Part shown: positions 1 to 8,866 of the stretch, piece by piece
Layout of the letters: each line of letters opens with the position of its first letter
How positions within the stretch are numbered: position 1 is the stretch's first letter
Source of the DNA: Alphaproteobacteria bacterium MarineAlpha5_Bin12
GTDB taxonomy: Bacteria; Pseudomonadota; Alphaproteobacteria; HIMB59; GCA-002718135
Reading direction: 5' to 3'
Assembly: GCA_002937855.1 (NCBI GenBank)
Contig: PTKS01000001.1
Span: forward strand, 161,948-225,947
Length of the DNA: 64,000 nucleotides
Translations under genes and position numbers: made by a program
The notes under the pieces: model-generated
The model's input: the letters and a program-made list of their open reading frames with translations, nothing else
What the model was told of the DNA's origin: nothing
Databases searched by the model: none

Positions 1-720
1 TGTTCTTCTTCAGTAAAAAAAGTCTCTATGGAGTTGGGAGGACATGCTCCATTTATAGTATTTGAAGATGCAGAAATTGATGCCGCGGTTGATGGAGCAA
101 TGCTTAGTAAATTTAGAAATTCTGGTCAAACTTGTGTATGTGCTAATCGAATTTATGTACATGAAAAAATATATGATGAATTTATTGATAAATTTACAAA
201 AAAAGTTAATAAAATAAAAGTTGGTAATGGGATGGAAGAAACAACTATTTCAGGTCCACTGATAGATCAGTATTCTCTAAAAAAAGTTCAGGAACATATT
301 GATGATGCAGTTAATACTGGAGCAAAAATAGCTACAGGCGGAAAATTACATTCACTTGGAGGGACATTCTTTCAACCTACAATTCTTATAAATGTTACTA
401 AAAAAGCTAAAATCACATATGAAGAAACTTTTGGGCCAGTAGCACCTATATATAAATTTTCCAGTGAAAAAGAAGTTATAGAAATGGCCAATGATAGCCC
501 TTATGGACTAGCATCTTATTTTTATTCTAGAGATATAGGAAAAATATGGAGAGTTGCTGAAGCTCTTGAATATGGAATTGTTGGAATAAATACTGGAATC
601 ATATCTAAAGCTGAAACTCCATTTGGAGGAATTAAAGAGTCGGGATTAGGAAGAGAAGGTTCAAGATATGGTTTAGATGATTTTTTAGAAATAAAATATA
701 TTAATATTGCAGGAATATAA
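1..720 (+). CDS. gabD: Succinate-semialdehyde dehydrogenase, C-terminal part (5' end outside window)
   Basis: The reading frame is open from base 1, so only the last 239 residues are present. The enzyme oxidises succinate semialdehyde to succinate with NAD(P)+, the last step of 4-aminobutyrate breakdown. Visible ALDH signatures are MELGG (general-base Glu at visible residue 11) and SGQTCVCANR, with the catalytic Cys at visible residue 45, then ETFGPVAP and the C-terminal PFGGIKESGLGREG. The tail resembles E. coli GabD closely, including GIVGINTGIIS, which favours SSADH over other aldehyde dehydrogenases. It converges with the kinase gene that follows, with a 6-base gap and no obvious terminator hairpin. 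Confidence 0.9.
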   Translation, partial: CSSSVKKVSMELGGHAPFIVFEDAEIDAAVDGAMLSKFRNSGQTCVCANRIYVHEKIYDEFIDKFTKKVNKIKVGNGMEETTISGPLIDQYSLKKVQEHIDDAVNTGAKIATGGKLHSLGGTFFQPTILINVTKKAKITYEETFGPVAPIYKFSSEKEVIEMANDSPYGLASYFYSRDIGKIWRVAEALEYGIVGINTGIISKAETPFGGIKESGLGREGSRYGLDDFLEIKYINIAGI

Positions 721-726
721 TTTTTT

Positions 727-1614
727 TTAAAGCCACGCCGCTCCTCGAACCCCACCTGAATCACCATGAATATTTTTTACAACCCTTGTATTAACAACAT
801 CACTAAAAACATATTTTAATAATTTTTCATTAATTGTTTCATAAATATATTCTATATTTGACATTCCACCACCTAAAACTATTATGTCGGGATCCAAAAT
901 ATTTATTACATCTGATAAAGCTCGAGCAAGTCTATCAATATAATCATTAAGCGATTGAACAGCTCTTTCATCATTTTGACTATGCAATTTTACTATTTCT
1001 TCAGATTTAAAATTTGTTTTATACGATTTGTTAAATATATTTGCAAAACCTGGTCCAGATAAAAATGTTTCAATACAACCATTTAATCCGCAATAACATT
1101 TTTCAGCTAAATTAATTTCTTTATCGCTACTCCTTGGCAAAAAGTTATGGCCAAATTCACCTGCAGCTCTATTTTTACCCCTGTGTATTTTTTGATTTAT
1201 TACTATTCCCGAACCAGTACCTGTACCCAATATTACTCCATATACGATTTTATGATTTTTTCCCGCTCCATCAACAGCTTCAGAAAGCGAAAAGCAATTT
1301 GCATCATTTTCTATTTTTACATTTTTTTTTAATATTTTTTCAAGATCTGCCTTAAATGGCTTTCCATTCATCCAAACTGAATTTGCACTTTTAATAAGAG
1401 AAGTCTCTGTAGAAATTGCTCCTGGCATCCCTATTCCTATAGAGTCAATTTTACTGAAATTTAATTCAATTTCTTTAATTAAATTTATTAATCCCTTAAT
1501 TGTCCCTTCATAATTTTTTATTGTCGGAATTCTTTTTGAAAAAAGTTTTTTACCATTATAATCTAATAATATAGCTTCAGTTTTAGTGCCCCCTAAGTCA
1601 ATTCCAATTCTCAT
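727..1614 (-). CDS. mak: ROK-family sugar kinase, fructokinase (Mak) type
   Basis: This 295-residue cytosolic kinase would phosphorylate a hexose, probably fructose, with ATP. The N-terminal phosphate-1 motif GIDLGGTKTE is at residues 4-13, the catalytic Asp is in NDAN (D104), and the ROK zinc motif is formed by GEFGH (H156) with CYCGLNGC (C173, C175, C180). Similarity to E. coli Mak runs end to end, including IVLGGGMSN and the C-terminal HGDSGGVRGAAWL, but ROK specificity (fructose, glucose, N-acetylglucosamine) is hard to assign from sequence. It lies 14 bases downstream of bioY on the same strand and may be cotranscribed with it. Confidence 0.85.
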   Translation of the reverse strand: MRIGIDLGGTKTEAILLDYNGKKLFSKRIPTIKNYEGTIKGLINLIKEIELNFSKIDSIGIGMPGAISTETSLIKSANSVWMNGKPFKADLEKILKKNVKIENDANCFSLSEAVDGAGKNHKIVYGVILGTGTGSGIVINQKIHRGKNRAAGEFGHNFLPRSSDKEINLAEKCYCGLNGCIETFLSGPGFANIFNKSYKTNFKSEEIVKLHSQNDERAVQSLNDYIDRLARALSDVINILDPDIIVLGGGMSNIEYIYETINEKLLKYVFSDVVNTRVVKNIHGDSGGVRGAAWL

Positions 1615-1628
1615 TATTTGTTATATTC

Positions 1629-2252
1629 TTACTTTTTTAATTTCCATAAAATAGGAGTGATACATGCTGCCAGAGCAATTTTAACAGGTTCTGTATATTT
1701 ATATAATAATAAACCGTTTTGAAAAGCCTTATCATAACTTTGATAAAAATTTAAATTTTCAGCTGTTCCAGATAAAAAATTATACCAAAATCCTAACCAA
1801 ATAATACCTGGAATAAAAATAATAATTGTACCCAGAAATATTGCGAGTAGTGATTTGAAATAACTTTTATCAAAATTTATTTCAGCCAAATATCCTACTA
1901 CATAACTAGCTAAAAGCATTCCTAATAAGTACCCTCCAGAAGGTCCAAGTAAATACCCTGGTCCTCCGTAAGGTGGGTTTGCAAAAATCGGAACTGACAT
2001 TGAACCTAAAAAAAGATAAAATATAAATGTTAAAAAAGACAGCCTACTTCCTACTGACATAGCAAAACCTAAAACAACTAATGTTTGTAAAGTTATTGGA
2101 ACAGGTGGAATCGGAATTTTAATTTTCGCAGACAAAACAAGTAAAAAAATACCTGTTAAAACAATTAACAAATTTTTTAAAAGAATATTAAAGCTTTTAA
2201 AAAACACATATTGATGAACAATTGTACGATTATTTAAAAAAATCTTTTTCAT
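1629..2252 (-). CDS. bioY: BioY family biotin transporter (ECF S-component)
   Basis: BioY is the substrate-binding membrane component of the energy-coupling-factor biotin importer and can act without a dedicated ATPase in some bacteria. The 207-residue protein has about six hydrophobic segments. It carries the family features PIPPVPITLQTLVVL near residue 50 and the GPSGGYLLG loop near residue 105. No ecfA or ecfT gene is next to it. That fits either a solitary BioY or a shared module elsewhere. The N-terminal 20 residues are poorly conserved in type, so the start could be a little downstream. Biotin import suits an organism that cannot make the vitamin, but that is an inference. Confidence 0.88.
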   Translation of the reverse strand: MKKIFLNNRTIVHQYVFFKSFNILLKNLLIVLTGIFLLVLSAKIKIPIPPVPITLQTLVVLGFAMSVGSRLSFLTFIFYLFLGSMSVPIFANPPYGGPGYLLGPSGGYLLGMLLASYVVGYLAEINFDKSYFKSLLAIFLGTIIIFIPGIIWLGFWYNFLSGTAENLNFYQSYDKAFQNGLLLYKYTEPVKIALAACITPILWKLKK

Positions 2253-2286
2253 ATAAAAAATAACATAATTTTATTTTATATTGATA

Positions 2287-3675
2287 TTAAAATAAAAGTA
2301 ATGAAGCAAGTCCTAAAAATGATAAAAAACCAAAAACATCAGTCAAAGTTGTTAAAACTACAACAGATGCAAGAGCTGGATCAATTTTTAATTTGTTTAA
2401 AGTTAAAGGTATGAATATTCCAGCAAAACCAGCTAAAATTAAATTAATAACCATTGCTAAACCAATCACAAGGCCTAACATATAATCATTAAACCAGAAA
2501 CCAGAAATAGTTCCTATAAATACTGCAAAAATTAATCCGTTTATACCTCCTACGAAAGTTTCTTTACCAATAATTTTTAGCGCATTACTTGCTGTTAATT
2601 CCTTTGTTGCTAAGGCCCTAACAGACACAGTTAATGTTTGAGTACCTGCATTTCCCCCCATTGAAGCTACAATTGGCATTAAAATAGCTAAAGCAACTAC
2701 TTTTTCTATAGAAGCTTGAAAAAAACCTATTACGATTGAGGCAATTATTGCTGTTAAAAGATTTACAAATAACCATGAAAATCTAGATTTAGTTGTATTG
2801 ATAACTGCACTGTATAAATCTGTTTGCACAACACCTCCAAGTTTTAAAATATCTTCTTCACGTTCCTCTTCAATAACATTAACTACATCATCTACAGTAA
2901 TTGAACCTATAATTTTTTTATTTTCATCTATTACTGGAGCGCTTACAAGTCCATATTTGTTAAACATATATGCTACTTCTTCTTGATCAGTTAAAGCTTT
3001 CACGAACCTTTCATTTTTATTTTTTATTTCTGATAACATTTGATTTCTTTTGGAAGCCATGATTCTACCCAATGGAACTATTGAATCTATAGTTTTATCT
3101 TCTTTGTAAAGATAAATATCGTAGAAATCTTCTGGCAGTTTTTTATTAGATCTGAGACTATCTATAGCTTGACCAACATTCCAATTATTTGGAAAAGCGA
3201 TATAATTTCTTTGCATTAATCTTCCGGCACTATCTTCAGGATAATTTAAACCTTCTTGTATAAGCTCCCTTTCATTTGTAGGTAAAGATTTCAATAAAGT
3301 TTCTTGATCAGACTTTTCTAAATCTTCAACAACATCAACAGCATCATCTACATCTAAATCCGTGACATTTGGAGCAAGAGCTTCAATACCCAAAAAATCA
3401 ATTATTTCATCTCTAATATTATCATCTAAATATGTTAAGGTTTCTAAATTAAAATCTTTTTTAATTACTAACAGCAAACTATGCCTTCTATCATCATCAA
3501 GTTTTTCTATTAATTCCGCTAAATCTGCTGGGTGAATTTCTTCTATTAAATCTATTATTTTTGTATTTTCTTTTTCATTTATAAGTTTGGTTATTAATTT
3601 TAATAATTTGTTTGGATCAGACTTATCTTCAAAGCTATCTTTTTTTTCTAACTTTTGGTTTGATTTAATTTCCAT
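2287..3675 (-). CDS. mgtE: Magnesium transporter MgtE
   Basis: This is a 462-residue inner-membrane Mg2+ channel. An N-terminal cytosolic MgtE_N domain (about 30-135) precedes two CBS modules (about 150-270), then five hydrophobic helices (about 300-462). The pore signature PIVASMGGNAGTQ is at residues 334-346. The start at 3675 is chosen because an AGAGGA ribosome-binding site sits five bases upstream. A longer in-frame reading would run backwards through tRNA-Leu and is not real. The gene begins only 17 bases after the tRNA-Leu 3' end on the same strand, so the mRNA 5' end is probably made by tRNA processing. Confidence 0.93.
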   Translation of the reverse strand: MEIKSNQKLEKKDSFEDKSDPNKLLKLITKLINEKENTKIIDLIEEIHPADLAELIEKLDDDRRHSLLLVIKKDFNLETLTYLDDNIRDEIIDFLGIEALAPNVTDLDVDDAVDVVEDLEKSDQETLLKSLPTNERELIQEGLNYPEDSAGRLMQRNYIAFPNNWNVGQAIDSLRSNKKLPEDFYDIYLYKEDKTIDSIVPLGRIMASKRNQMLSEIKNKNERFVKALTDQEEVAYMFNKYGLVSAPVIDENKKIIGSITVDDVVNVIEEEREEDILKLGGVVQTDLYSAVINTTKSRFSWLFVNLLTAIIASIVIGFFQASIEKVVALAILMPIVASMGGNAGTQTLTVSVRALATKELTASNALKIIGKETFVGGINGLIFAVFIGTISGFWFNDYMLGLVIGLAMVINLILAGFAGIFIPLTLNKLKIDPALASVVVLTTLTDVFGFLSFLGLASLLLF

Positions 3676-3692
3676 AATTATCCTCTTTAAAT

Positions 3693-3779
3693 TGGTGCGG
3701 CCAAGAAGACTCGAACTTCCACAGGATTTCTCCCACAGCGACCTCAACGCTGCGCGTCTACCAGTTCCGCCACAGCCGC
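3693..3779 (-). tRNA. tRNA-Leu (anticodon GAG)
   Basis: The minus strand folds as an 87-base class II tRNA. The acceptor stem is GCGGCTG/TGGCCGC with two G-U pairs. The anticodon stem is CAGCG/CGCTG around the loop TTGAGGT, giving anticodon GAG. A long variable arm follows, then the T-arm sequence GTTCGAGTC and an encoded CCA. It is immediately upstream of mgtE. Confidence 0.96.
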
Positions 3780-3800
3780 TTAAAATCAAATTACTATTGC

Positions 3801-3828
3801 AATTATCAGATAGATTTATAAGTATCAA
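3801..3828 (-). promoter_or_regulatory. Candidate promoter for tRNA-Leu-mgtE
   Basis: On the minus strand TTGATA (3823-3828) is followed after 16 bases by ATAATT (3801-3806), which would start transcription about 15 bases before tRNA-Leu. The -35 end is only three bases from the lipB start codon on the other strand. In DNA this AT-rich, such matches arise often by chance, so support is modest. Confidence 0.4.
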
Positions 3829-3831
3829 CAT

Positions 3832-4479
3832 ATGGTTAAAAAAAAATCTATAGAAACCTTAATTTCAAAAGAATTAGTTGATTATAATTATGCAATAAAT
3901 TTTATGGAACAAAGAATTGAAGCTATAAAAAATAATACAAAACCGGAAATGATATGGCTTTTATCTCATCCAAGTATTTACACTTGTGGAATAAGTTCGA
4001 ATAAAAAAGATTTTTTATCTAAACCAAATATTCCAGTTTATGAAGCATCAAGAGGTGGTCAAATTACTTATCATGGACCAGGGCAAAGGATAGTCTATGT
4101 AATGTTAAATTTAAATGAAAATAAAGATTTAAGAAAATTTATTAAAACACTTGAAAACATTTGTATAGAATGTTTGAAAGAGTTTGGAATAGAATCAAGA
4201 TCATACAGAAATCGCATTGGCATTTGGGTTAAAAAAAATAGATTTAATAACCCTGAGAATGAAAAAAAAATTGGATCTATCGGAATAAAAATAAAAAAAT
4301 GGGTAACATTTCATGGATTTAGTTTGAATGTTAATCCAAATTTAGAATATTTTAACGCAATTAATTCATGTGGCATAAAAAATTGCAAAGTAACATCAAT
4401 AAAAGATCTTGGAATAAATATAACTAATAAAGAATTTGATAAAGTTTTATTAAAAAATTTAAATAAGTTTTTATACTAA
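3832..4479 (+). CDS. lipB: Lipoyl(octanoyl) transferase LipB
   Basis: LipB moves octanoate from octanoyl-ACP to the lipoyl domains of 2-oxoacid dehydrogenases and the glycine cleavage H protein, in the cytosol. The 215-residue protein has the family motif RGGQITYHGPGQ (74-85), the catalytic lysine region KIGSIGIK (146-153), TFHGFSLNV (159-167) and the catalytic cysteine in NSCGI (C180). The length is normal for the family. It is transcribed divergently from tRNA-Leu/mgtE and its last four bases overlap the end of rluC on the other strand. No lipA is adjacent. Confidence 0.94.
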   Translation: MVKKKSIETLISKELVDYNYAINFMEQRIEAIKNNTKPEMIWLLSHPSIYTCGISSNKKDFLSKPNIPVYEASRGGQITYHGPGQRIVYVMLNLNENKDLRKFIKTLENICIECLKEFGIESRSYRNRIGIWVKKNRFNNPENEKKIGSIGIKIKKWVTFHGFSLNVNPNLEYFNAINSCGIKNCKVTSIKDLGINITNKEFDKVLLKNLNKFLY

Positions 4480-5435
4480 ATCTTTTTAAAAAAATAAGAT
4501 ATTTTTTTTTCATTTGGAACTTTGAATTGAAATTTATTAAAAGCATCTATTGTATGATCGTCAAATTTCGCAAAATAATTTTCTCTTCTATCTTTACTAA
4601 TAAATTCTATGCCAAAAGAATGTAATAATAATTTTTGAAAATATTTATTTTTTTTATTTTTGTAAATACCATATTTGTTATCTCCTAATATAGGGCACCC
4701 CAAATTTTTAGCTACTATTCTGATTTGATGATTTTTTCCTGTAATTGGCATAAAAGCAATTAGACTAAATTCATTATTTGATTCTAATAATTCAAAAATT
4801 GTTTCTGAAAAATCATTTTTAACTTTAATATTTTTTTTTGATGTTTTATTTGTGGTTTTTAATTTTATTTTACCTTTTAATTTTTTTGGTATTCCTAAAC
4901 ATAGTGCTATATAAATTTTTTTTATTTTTTTTTCTTTAAACATAGAACCAAAAAATCTTGTGGATCTATAGTTTTTAGCAATTATTAATATTCCACTTGT
5001 TTCTTTATCTATTCTATGAACTAGATTCATTGTTTCTGGAAGGTTTTTAATTATATCATCTATTGAAAATAAAACTTTTGTTCCACCTTGGGTTGTAATA
5101 CCCTTCCATTTATTTAAAATAATATAATCATCATTTTCAAAAATTATTGATGATCTAAATTTTTGAATTATTTTATCAGGTATTTTTTTAATAATATTTT
5201 TTTTTAATTGTTTATTAGAATAATTATCTTCATGATAATCAAAGATTTCAATTAAATCATTTTCTTTAATTTTTTTGTTTGATTTAACAATTTTATTATT
5301 TAGTTTTATTAATCCTTTCCTCAATTTTTTTTCTATTAAACTTTGAGGTAAGGAATTAAATTTTCTTCTCAACCAACGATCAATTCTAATATCACTTTCA
5401 TCATAATGAATTATATTTTTAATATATTTTTTCAA
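4476..5435 (-). CDS. rluC: RluC/RluA-family 23S rRNA pseudouridine synthase
   Basis: The 319-residue protein isomerises uridine to pseudouridine in rRNA. It has an N-terminal S4 RNA-binding domain (about 15-70) and a catalytic domain with HRIDKETSG at residues 140-148, where D143 is the nucleophile. GKNHQIRI and GCPILGDNKYG follow. The S4 plus RluA layout with this motif fits RluC, which acts on 23S rRNA, better than RluA, which lacks S4; rluD is a separate gene in this window. The start codon is TTG, placed directly after the crcB stop, so translation is probably coupled. The protein is rich in Lys and Asn, as expected from the base composition. Confidence 0.85.
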   Translation of the reverse strand: MKKYIKNIIHYDESDIRIDRWLRRKFNSLPQSLIEKKLRKGLIKLNNKIVKSNKKIKENDLIEIFDYHEDNYSNKQLKKNIIKKIPDKIIQKFRSSIIFENDDYIILNKWKGITTQGGTKVLFSIDDIIKNLPETMNLVHRIDKETSGILIIAKNYRSTRFFGSMFKEKKIKKIYIALCLGIPKKLKGKIKLKTTNKTSKKNIKVKNDFSETIFELLESNNEFSLIAFMPITGKNHQIRIVAKNLGCPILGDNKYGIYKNKKNKYFQKLLLHSFGIEFISKDRRENYFAKFDDHTIDAFNKFQFKVPNEKKISYFFKKI

Positions 5436-5804
5436 TTAAAATAATCTTAAGATATTGTAACCTAGGAATGCGGCAATAATATTTAATACTAACGAAGCTG
5501 ATGTATATAATACCGCATAATAATAATTACCTAAATTATATAAGTTTACGACTTCAATAGAAAATGCAGAAAAAGTTGTAAATGAGCCTAAAAAACCGAC
5601 CATTATAAAATATTTGAAAATATCCTCTGCTAAAATTTCAAAATTTTTTATTAAGACAGCAAAAACACCTATTAAAAATGATCCTGATATATTTATAATC
5701 AATGTGTTAAAGGGAAATGAGTTTTGAATGAGAGAACTTAATATAAATCTTAAAGGTGCGCCCAGTGCACCTCCTAAAGAAACAAGTAGAAGGTATTTAA
5801 TCAA
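5436..5804 (-). CDS. crcB: Fluoride ion channel CrcB/FluC
   Basis: FluC forms a dual-topology dimer that exports fluoride across the inner membrane. The 122-residue protein has four hydrophobic helices and the signatures GGALGAPLRFI (10-20), NISGSFLIGVF and GFLGSFTTFSAFS. The last of these carries the threonine and phenylalanine residues that line the fluoride path. The start codon is TTG, six bases from the rplQ stop, with no clear ribosome-binding site, so coupling to rplQ is likely. No fluoride riboswitch fits in the 5-base gap. Confidence 0.92.
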   Translation of the reverse strand: MIKYLLLVSLGGALGAPLRFILSSLIQNSFPFNTLIINISGSFLIGVFAVLIKNFEILAEDIFKYFIMVGFLGSFTTFSAFSIEVVNLYNLGNYYYAVLYTSASLVLNIIAAFLGYNILRLF

Positions 5805-5809
5805 TTTAA

Positions 5810-6244
5810 TTACTGTTGAGGAACTTCATCTTCCTCTTGTTTTTTCTTAACTTGGATAGGACCACTATCCTTTCCTTTTGCATCTATATCTCTATCAACC
5901 AATTCTATTACAGCAGTTGCAGCATTATCTCCATATCTATTTAATAACTTAACAATTCTAGTGTATCCACCTTTTCTTTTTTCATATCTTTTTGAAAAAA
6001 TATCAAATAATTTTTTTACATTTTTTTTCTCGTTGAGTATTGAAATCGCTTTTTTTCTTGATTGTAGATCCCCTTTTTTTCCTAATGTAATTAATTTTTC
6101 AACAAATGGTCTCAACTCTTTTGCTTTTGGAAGTGTTGTTGTAATTTGTTCATGCTTAATCAAAGCATTAGAAAGATTCATAAGCAAAGCTTTTCTATGT
6201 GAGGATGTTCTATTTAATTTTCTTCCACTTAAGTTATGTCTCAT
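5810..6244 (-). CDS. rplQ: 50S ribosomal protein L17
   Basis: L17 lies near the peptide exit tunnel of the large subunit. The 144-residue protein starts with the typical [20 protein letters not shown] and has the core helices to about residue 118, then an acidic and glutamine-rich tail, as in many alphaproteobacteria. It is the last ribosomal gene of the alpha operon, 11 bases after rpoA. Confidence 0.97.
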   Translation of the reverse strand: MRHNLSGRKLNRTSSHRKALLMNLSNALIKHEQITTTLPKAKELRPFVEKLITLGKKGDLQSRKKAISILNEKKNVKKLFDIFSKRYEKRKGGYTRIVKLLNRYGDNAATAVIELVDRDIDAKGKDSGPIQVKKKQEEDEVPQQ

Positions 6245-6255
6245 AATGCTAATTA

Positions 6256-7290
6256 TTACCCGTTAAAGGGATCCTCATATTTTTTAGATAGTTCTTCAAT
6301 ATTCTCTGGTGGCCAGTTTTCAACTATCATTCCAAGATTTAAATTCATTTGGACAAGTACTTCTTTAATTTCATTAAGTGATTTTCTTCCAAAGTTTGCT
6401 GTTCTTAACATTTCTGACTCTGTTTTTTGGACTAAATCTCCTATATAAATTATATTATCATTTTTTAAACAGTTAGCGGATCTTACGGAAAGTTCAAGTT
6501 CTTCAACTTTCTTTAATAATGCTTTGTTAAAAGGTAATTTATCTTCTTTTGCTACTTCCTTAATTTCTTCCGGTTCATCAAAATTAATAAATGGCTGAAA
6601 TTGCTCTTGAACAATTCTAGCAGCTAAAGCTACTGCATCTTCAGGAGAAACAGCGCCATTTGTTTCAACATTCATTATCAACTTGTCGTAATCTGTAACC
6701 TGACCTACCCTAGTATTTTCAACTTTATAAGATACTTTTTTTACTGGACTAAATAGAGCATCAATTGGAATTTGGCCAATAATTTTTTCATCGTTTTCTT
6801 TAGGGCCAGCAGAAACATAGCCTTTACCATTTTCTACATTAGCTTCTATTTCAATATCTGCATTTTCATCTAGAGTCATAATTATTTTATTAGGATCCAT
6901 AATTTCTATATCTGGACCAGTTTCAAACTGACTAGCTGTAATCTCGCCTGGACCTTTAGCTTTCAATGTCATTCTATTTGGACCTAAGTTATGCATTTTA
7001 ATTCCAATATCTTTTATATTTAGAATTATGTCTGTAACATCTTCTTTTACACCCGGAATTGTTGAAAATTCATGAAGTACGCCTTTTATTTTAATTGCTG
7101 TAATGGCTGATCCTTGAAGAGAAGATAATAGAATACGTCTTAAAGCATTGCCAATTGTTAATCCAAAACCTCTTTCCAAAGGTTCTGCAACCAAGGTAGC
7201 TAGTCTTTGAGAGTCAATTTCATTCTCTTCTTTGTTAGCTAATAGAATTCTTTTTGGTTTAATTAATTCTGTCCAATTTTTTTGTAACAA
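6256..7290 (-). CDS. rpoA: RNA polymerase alpha subunit
   Basis: This 344-residue subunit dimerises to nucleate RNA polymerase assembly and contacts UP elements. The N-terminal domain (about 1-235) shows [21 protein letters not shown], the dimer and beta-contact helix. The C-terminal domain (about 255-325) shows [15 protein letters not shown] and the TEAEML-like [16 protein letters not shown]. The start is TTG, chosen because GGAG lies six bases upstream and the downstream sequence [10 protein letters not shown] is the conserved alphaproteobacterial N terminus. It follows rpsK by 24 bases. Confidence 0.97.
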   Translation of the reverse strand: MLQKNWTELIKPKRILLANKEENEIDSQRLATLVAEPLERGFGLTIGNALRRILLSSLQGSAITAIKIKGVLHEFSTIPGVKEDVTDIILNIKDIGIKMHNLGPNRMTLKAKGPGEITASQFETGPDIEIMDPNKIIMTLDENADIEIEANVENGKGYVSAGPKENDEKIIGQIPIDALFSPVKKVSYKVENTRVGQVTDYDKLIMNVETNGAVSPEDAVALAARIVQEQFQPFINFDEPEEIKEVAKEDKLPFNKALLKKVEELELSVRSANCLKNDNIIYIGDLVQKTESEMLRTANFGRKSLNEIKEVLVQMNLNLGMIVENWPPENIEELSKKYEDPFNG

Positions 7291-7314
7291 TTTTTTCTCC
7301 TTTAATTATTTATT

Positions 7315-7725
7315 TTAAACTCTTCTTTGTTTTTTTGGTCTACATCCATTATGAGGAATAGCAGTAACATCTTTTATTGATGTTATGTTATATCCAATTG
7401 ACTGCAATGATCTTAGTGCCGACTCTCTACCGGAACCCGGACCAGACACCTTAATTTTTAAATTTTTAATACCATAATCTTTTACTTTATTACCAACATC
7501 TTCTGCAGCTACTTGAGCAGCAAATGGGGTAGCTTTTCTTGAACCTTTAAAGCCTTTAGAACCTGAAGATGACCATGCTAAAGTATTTCCTTGTTCATCA
7601 GTTATTGAAATAATTGTATTATTAAAAGAAGAAACTATATGAGCTATTCCATTTATTACATTACCTCTATCTTTTTTCTTTTTAACAGACTTAGCTGCAG
7701 ATTTATTTTTTTTAGCCTCTGCCAT
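7315..7725 (-). CDS. rpsK: 30S ribosomal protein S11
   Basis: S11 shapes the platform of the small subunit near the E site. The 136-residue protein has a basic Ala/Lys N-terminal tail (1-20), then the conserved core [18 protein letters not shown] and the C-terminal [17 protein letters not shown]. It follows rpsM by three bases in the alpha operon. Confidence 0.97.
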   Translation of the reverse strand: MAEAKKNKSAAKSVKKKKDRGNVINGIAHIVSSFNNTIISITDEQGNTLAWSSSGSKGFKGSRKATPFAAQVAAEDVGNKVKDYGIKNLKIKVSGPGSGRESALRSLQSIGYNITSIKDVTAIPHNGCRPKKQRRV

Positions 7726-7728
7726 ATT

Positions 7729-8109
7729 TTATCCTTTAGGTGCTTTTTTCTTTCCAGCAATTGCTACTGCCTTACCTTTTCTTGTTCTAGCATTTGAATT
7801 TGTTCTTTGACCTCTCACTGGAAGTCCTTTACGGTGTCTCAATCCTCTATAACATCCTAAATCAGTCAACCTTTTGATATTTAACGAAACATTCCTTCTT
7901 AAATTTCCTTCAACCATATGATCAGCATCAATAATTTCTCTAATTTTAGCTATTTCATCATCTGATAACTGGTTAACTCTTTTGGATTCTTCTAGATCTA
8001 CTTTATTACATATATCTTTTGCAATTTTAGATCCGATACCATAGATATATGTCAGAGCAATCACTACTCTTTTATTTGATGGTATATTTACACCTGAAAT
8101 ACGAGCCAA
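7729..8109 (-). CDS. rpsM: 30S ribosomal protein S13
   Basis: S13 sits in the head of the small subunit and contacts P-site tRNA and the large subunit. The 126-residue reading begins at a TTG at 8109, giving [12 protein letters not shown], the family N terminus. A GGAG ribosome-binding site ends nine bases upstream. A longer frame from TTG at 8124 would place that GGAG inside the gene and add five residues absent from the family. The conserved [16 protein letters not shown] stretch is at about residues 92-107. It is the first gene of the alpha operon, with a strong promoter in the preceding gap. Confidence 0.94.
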   Translation of the reverse strand: MARISGVNIPSNKRVVIALTYIYGIGSKIAKDICNKVDLEESKRVNQLSDDEIAKIREIIDADHMVEGNLRRNVSLNIKRLTDLGCYRGLRHRKGLPVRGQRTNSNARTRKGKAVAIAGKKKAPKG

Positions 8110-8147
8110 ACTATAATTCTCCAATTGATATCTGAAATGAAGCGCTG

Positions 8148-8175
8148 ACTATATGAATTAGAATAATTAAGTCAA
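8148..8175 (-). promoter_or_regulatory. Sigma-70 type promoter for rpsM-rpsK-rpoA-rplQ
   Basis: The minus strand shows TTGACT (8170-8175), a 16-base spacer and TATAGT (8148-8153). It lies in the 103-base gap between adk and rpsM, one of the few real gaps in the ribosomal block, and would give a leader of about 30 bases. This suggests the alpha operon has its own promoter in addition to read-through from adk. Confidence 0.65.
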
Positions 8176-8212
8176 GTATTTAAATAATTAAAAAAACTAT
8201 GTTTTCTGCCAT

Positions 8213-8866
8213 TTATTTAGTATTTTTAATTATTTCTATTATTTTTTTTGATATTTCTTCAGGAGGACTGTCCCCATCAAGTGATTTCAATAGTTTTTTT
8301 TCATTGTAATATTTAACTAAAGGCTTTGTTTCTTGATTATATTTTTTTAATCTTACATTTTTGAAAGCATCTTCATCATCATCAGCTCTTATAGTTATTT
8401 TTTTGCCCCCACAATCAAAACAGCCATTTGTTGGAAATGGATCAAAAAATTTATTGTAAATTTTTTTACATTTTTCACATACTTGTCTTCCTGATATTCT
8501 TTTAATTAAAATTTCTTCTTTTACATTCATTTCAAATACATTATTAATAGATATATTTCTTTTTTTTAATATTGTTTCTAAACTTTCTGCTTGTATTAAA
8601 GTTCTGGGAAAACCGTCTAATACAAATCCATTTATACAATCTTCAAATAAAATTCTTTCTTCCACAACTCCTGTAATTAAATCATCTGAAACTAAAAGTC
8701 CTTGAGAAATAATATTACGAAGAGTTTTTCCTGTTTTTGTTTCTTTCAATGACATAGATCTCAAGATTTCTCCGGTTGAAAGATGTGCTATTTTAAATTC
8801 TTTAGATATAATTTTTGCTTGAGTTCCCTTTCCTGCCCCTGGAGGACCAAGAAAAATAAAATGCAT
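8213..8866 (-). CDS. adk: Adenylate kinase
   Basis: This enzyme interconverts ATP plus AMP with two ADP in the cytosol. The 217-residue protein has the P-loop GPPGAGKGT (7-15), the AMP-binding DGFPRT and a long LID domain with four cysteines (CEKC and CFDC, about 128-150) of the zinc-binding type. Many proteobacterial enzymes lack that site. The start ATG at 8866 shares one base with the secY stop (TGATG), which argues for coupling. A TTG one codon upstream also exists but lies inside the secY stop region. Its place between secY and rpsM is standard for alphaproteobacteria. Confidence 0.95.
   Translation of the reverse strand: MHFIFLGPPGAGKGTQAKIISKEFKIAHLSTGEILRSMSLKETKTGKTLRNIISQGLLVSDDLITGVVEERILFEDCINGFVLDGFPRTLIQAESLETILKKRNISINNVFEMNVKEEILIKRISGRQVCEKCKKIYNKFFDPFPTNGCFDCGGKKITIRADDDEDAFKNVRLKKYNQETKPLVKYYNEKKLLKSLDGDSPPEEISKKIIEIIKNTK

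Noticed and set aside
3676..3831. N-terminal extension of mgtE up to 3831
   Set aside because: It translates tRNA-Leu and its promoter; the ATG at 3675 has a good ribosome-binding site and the family N terminus.
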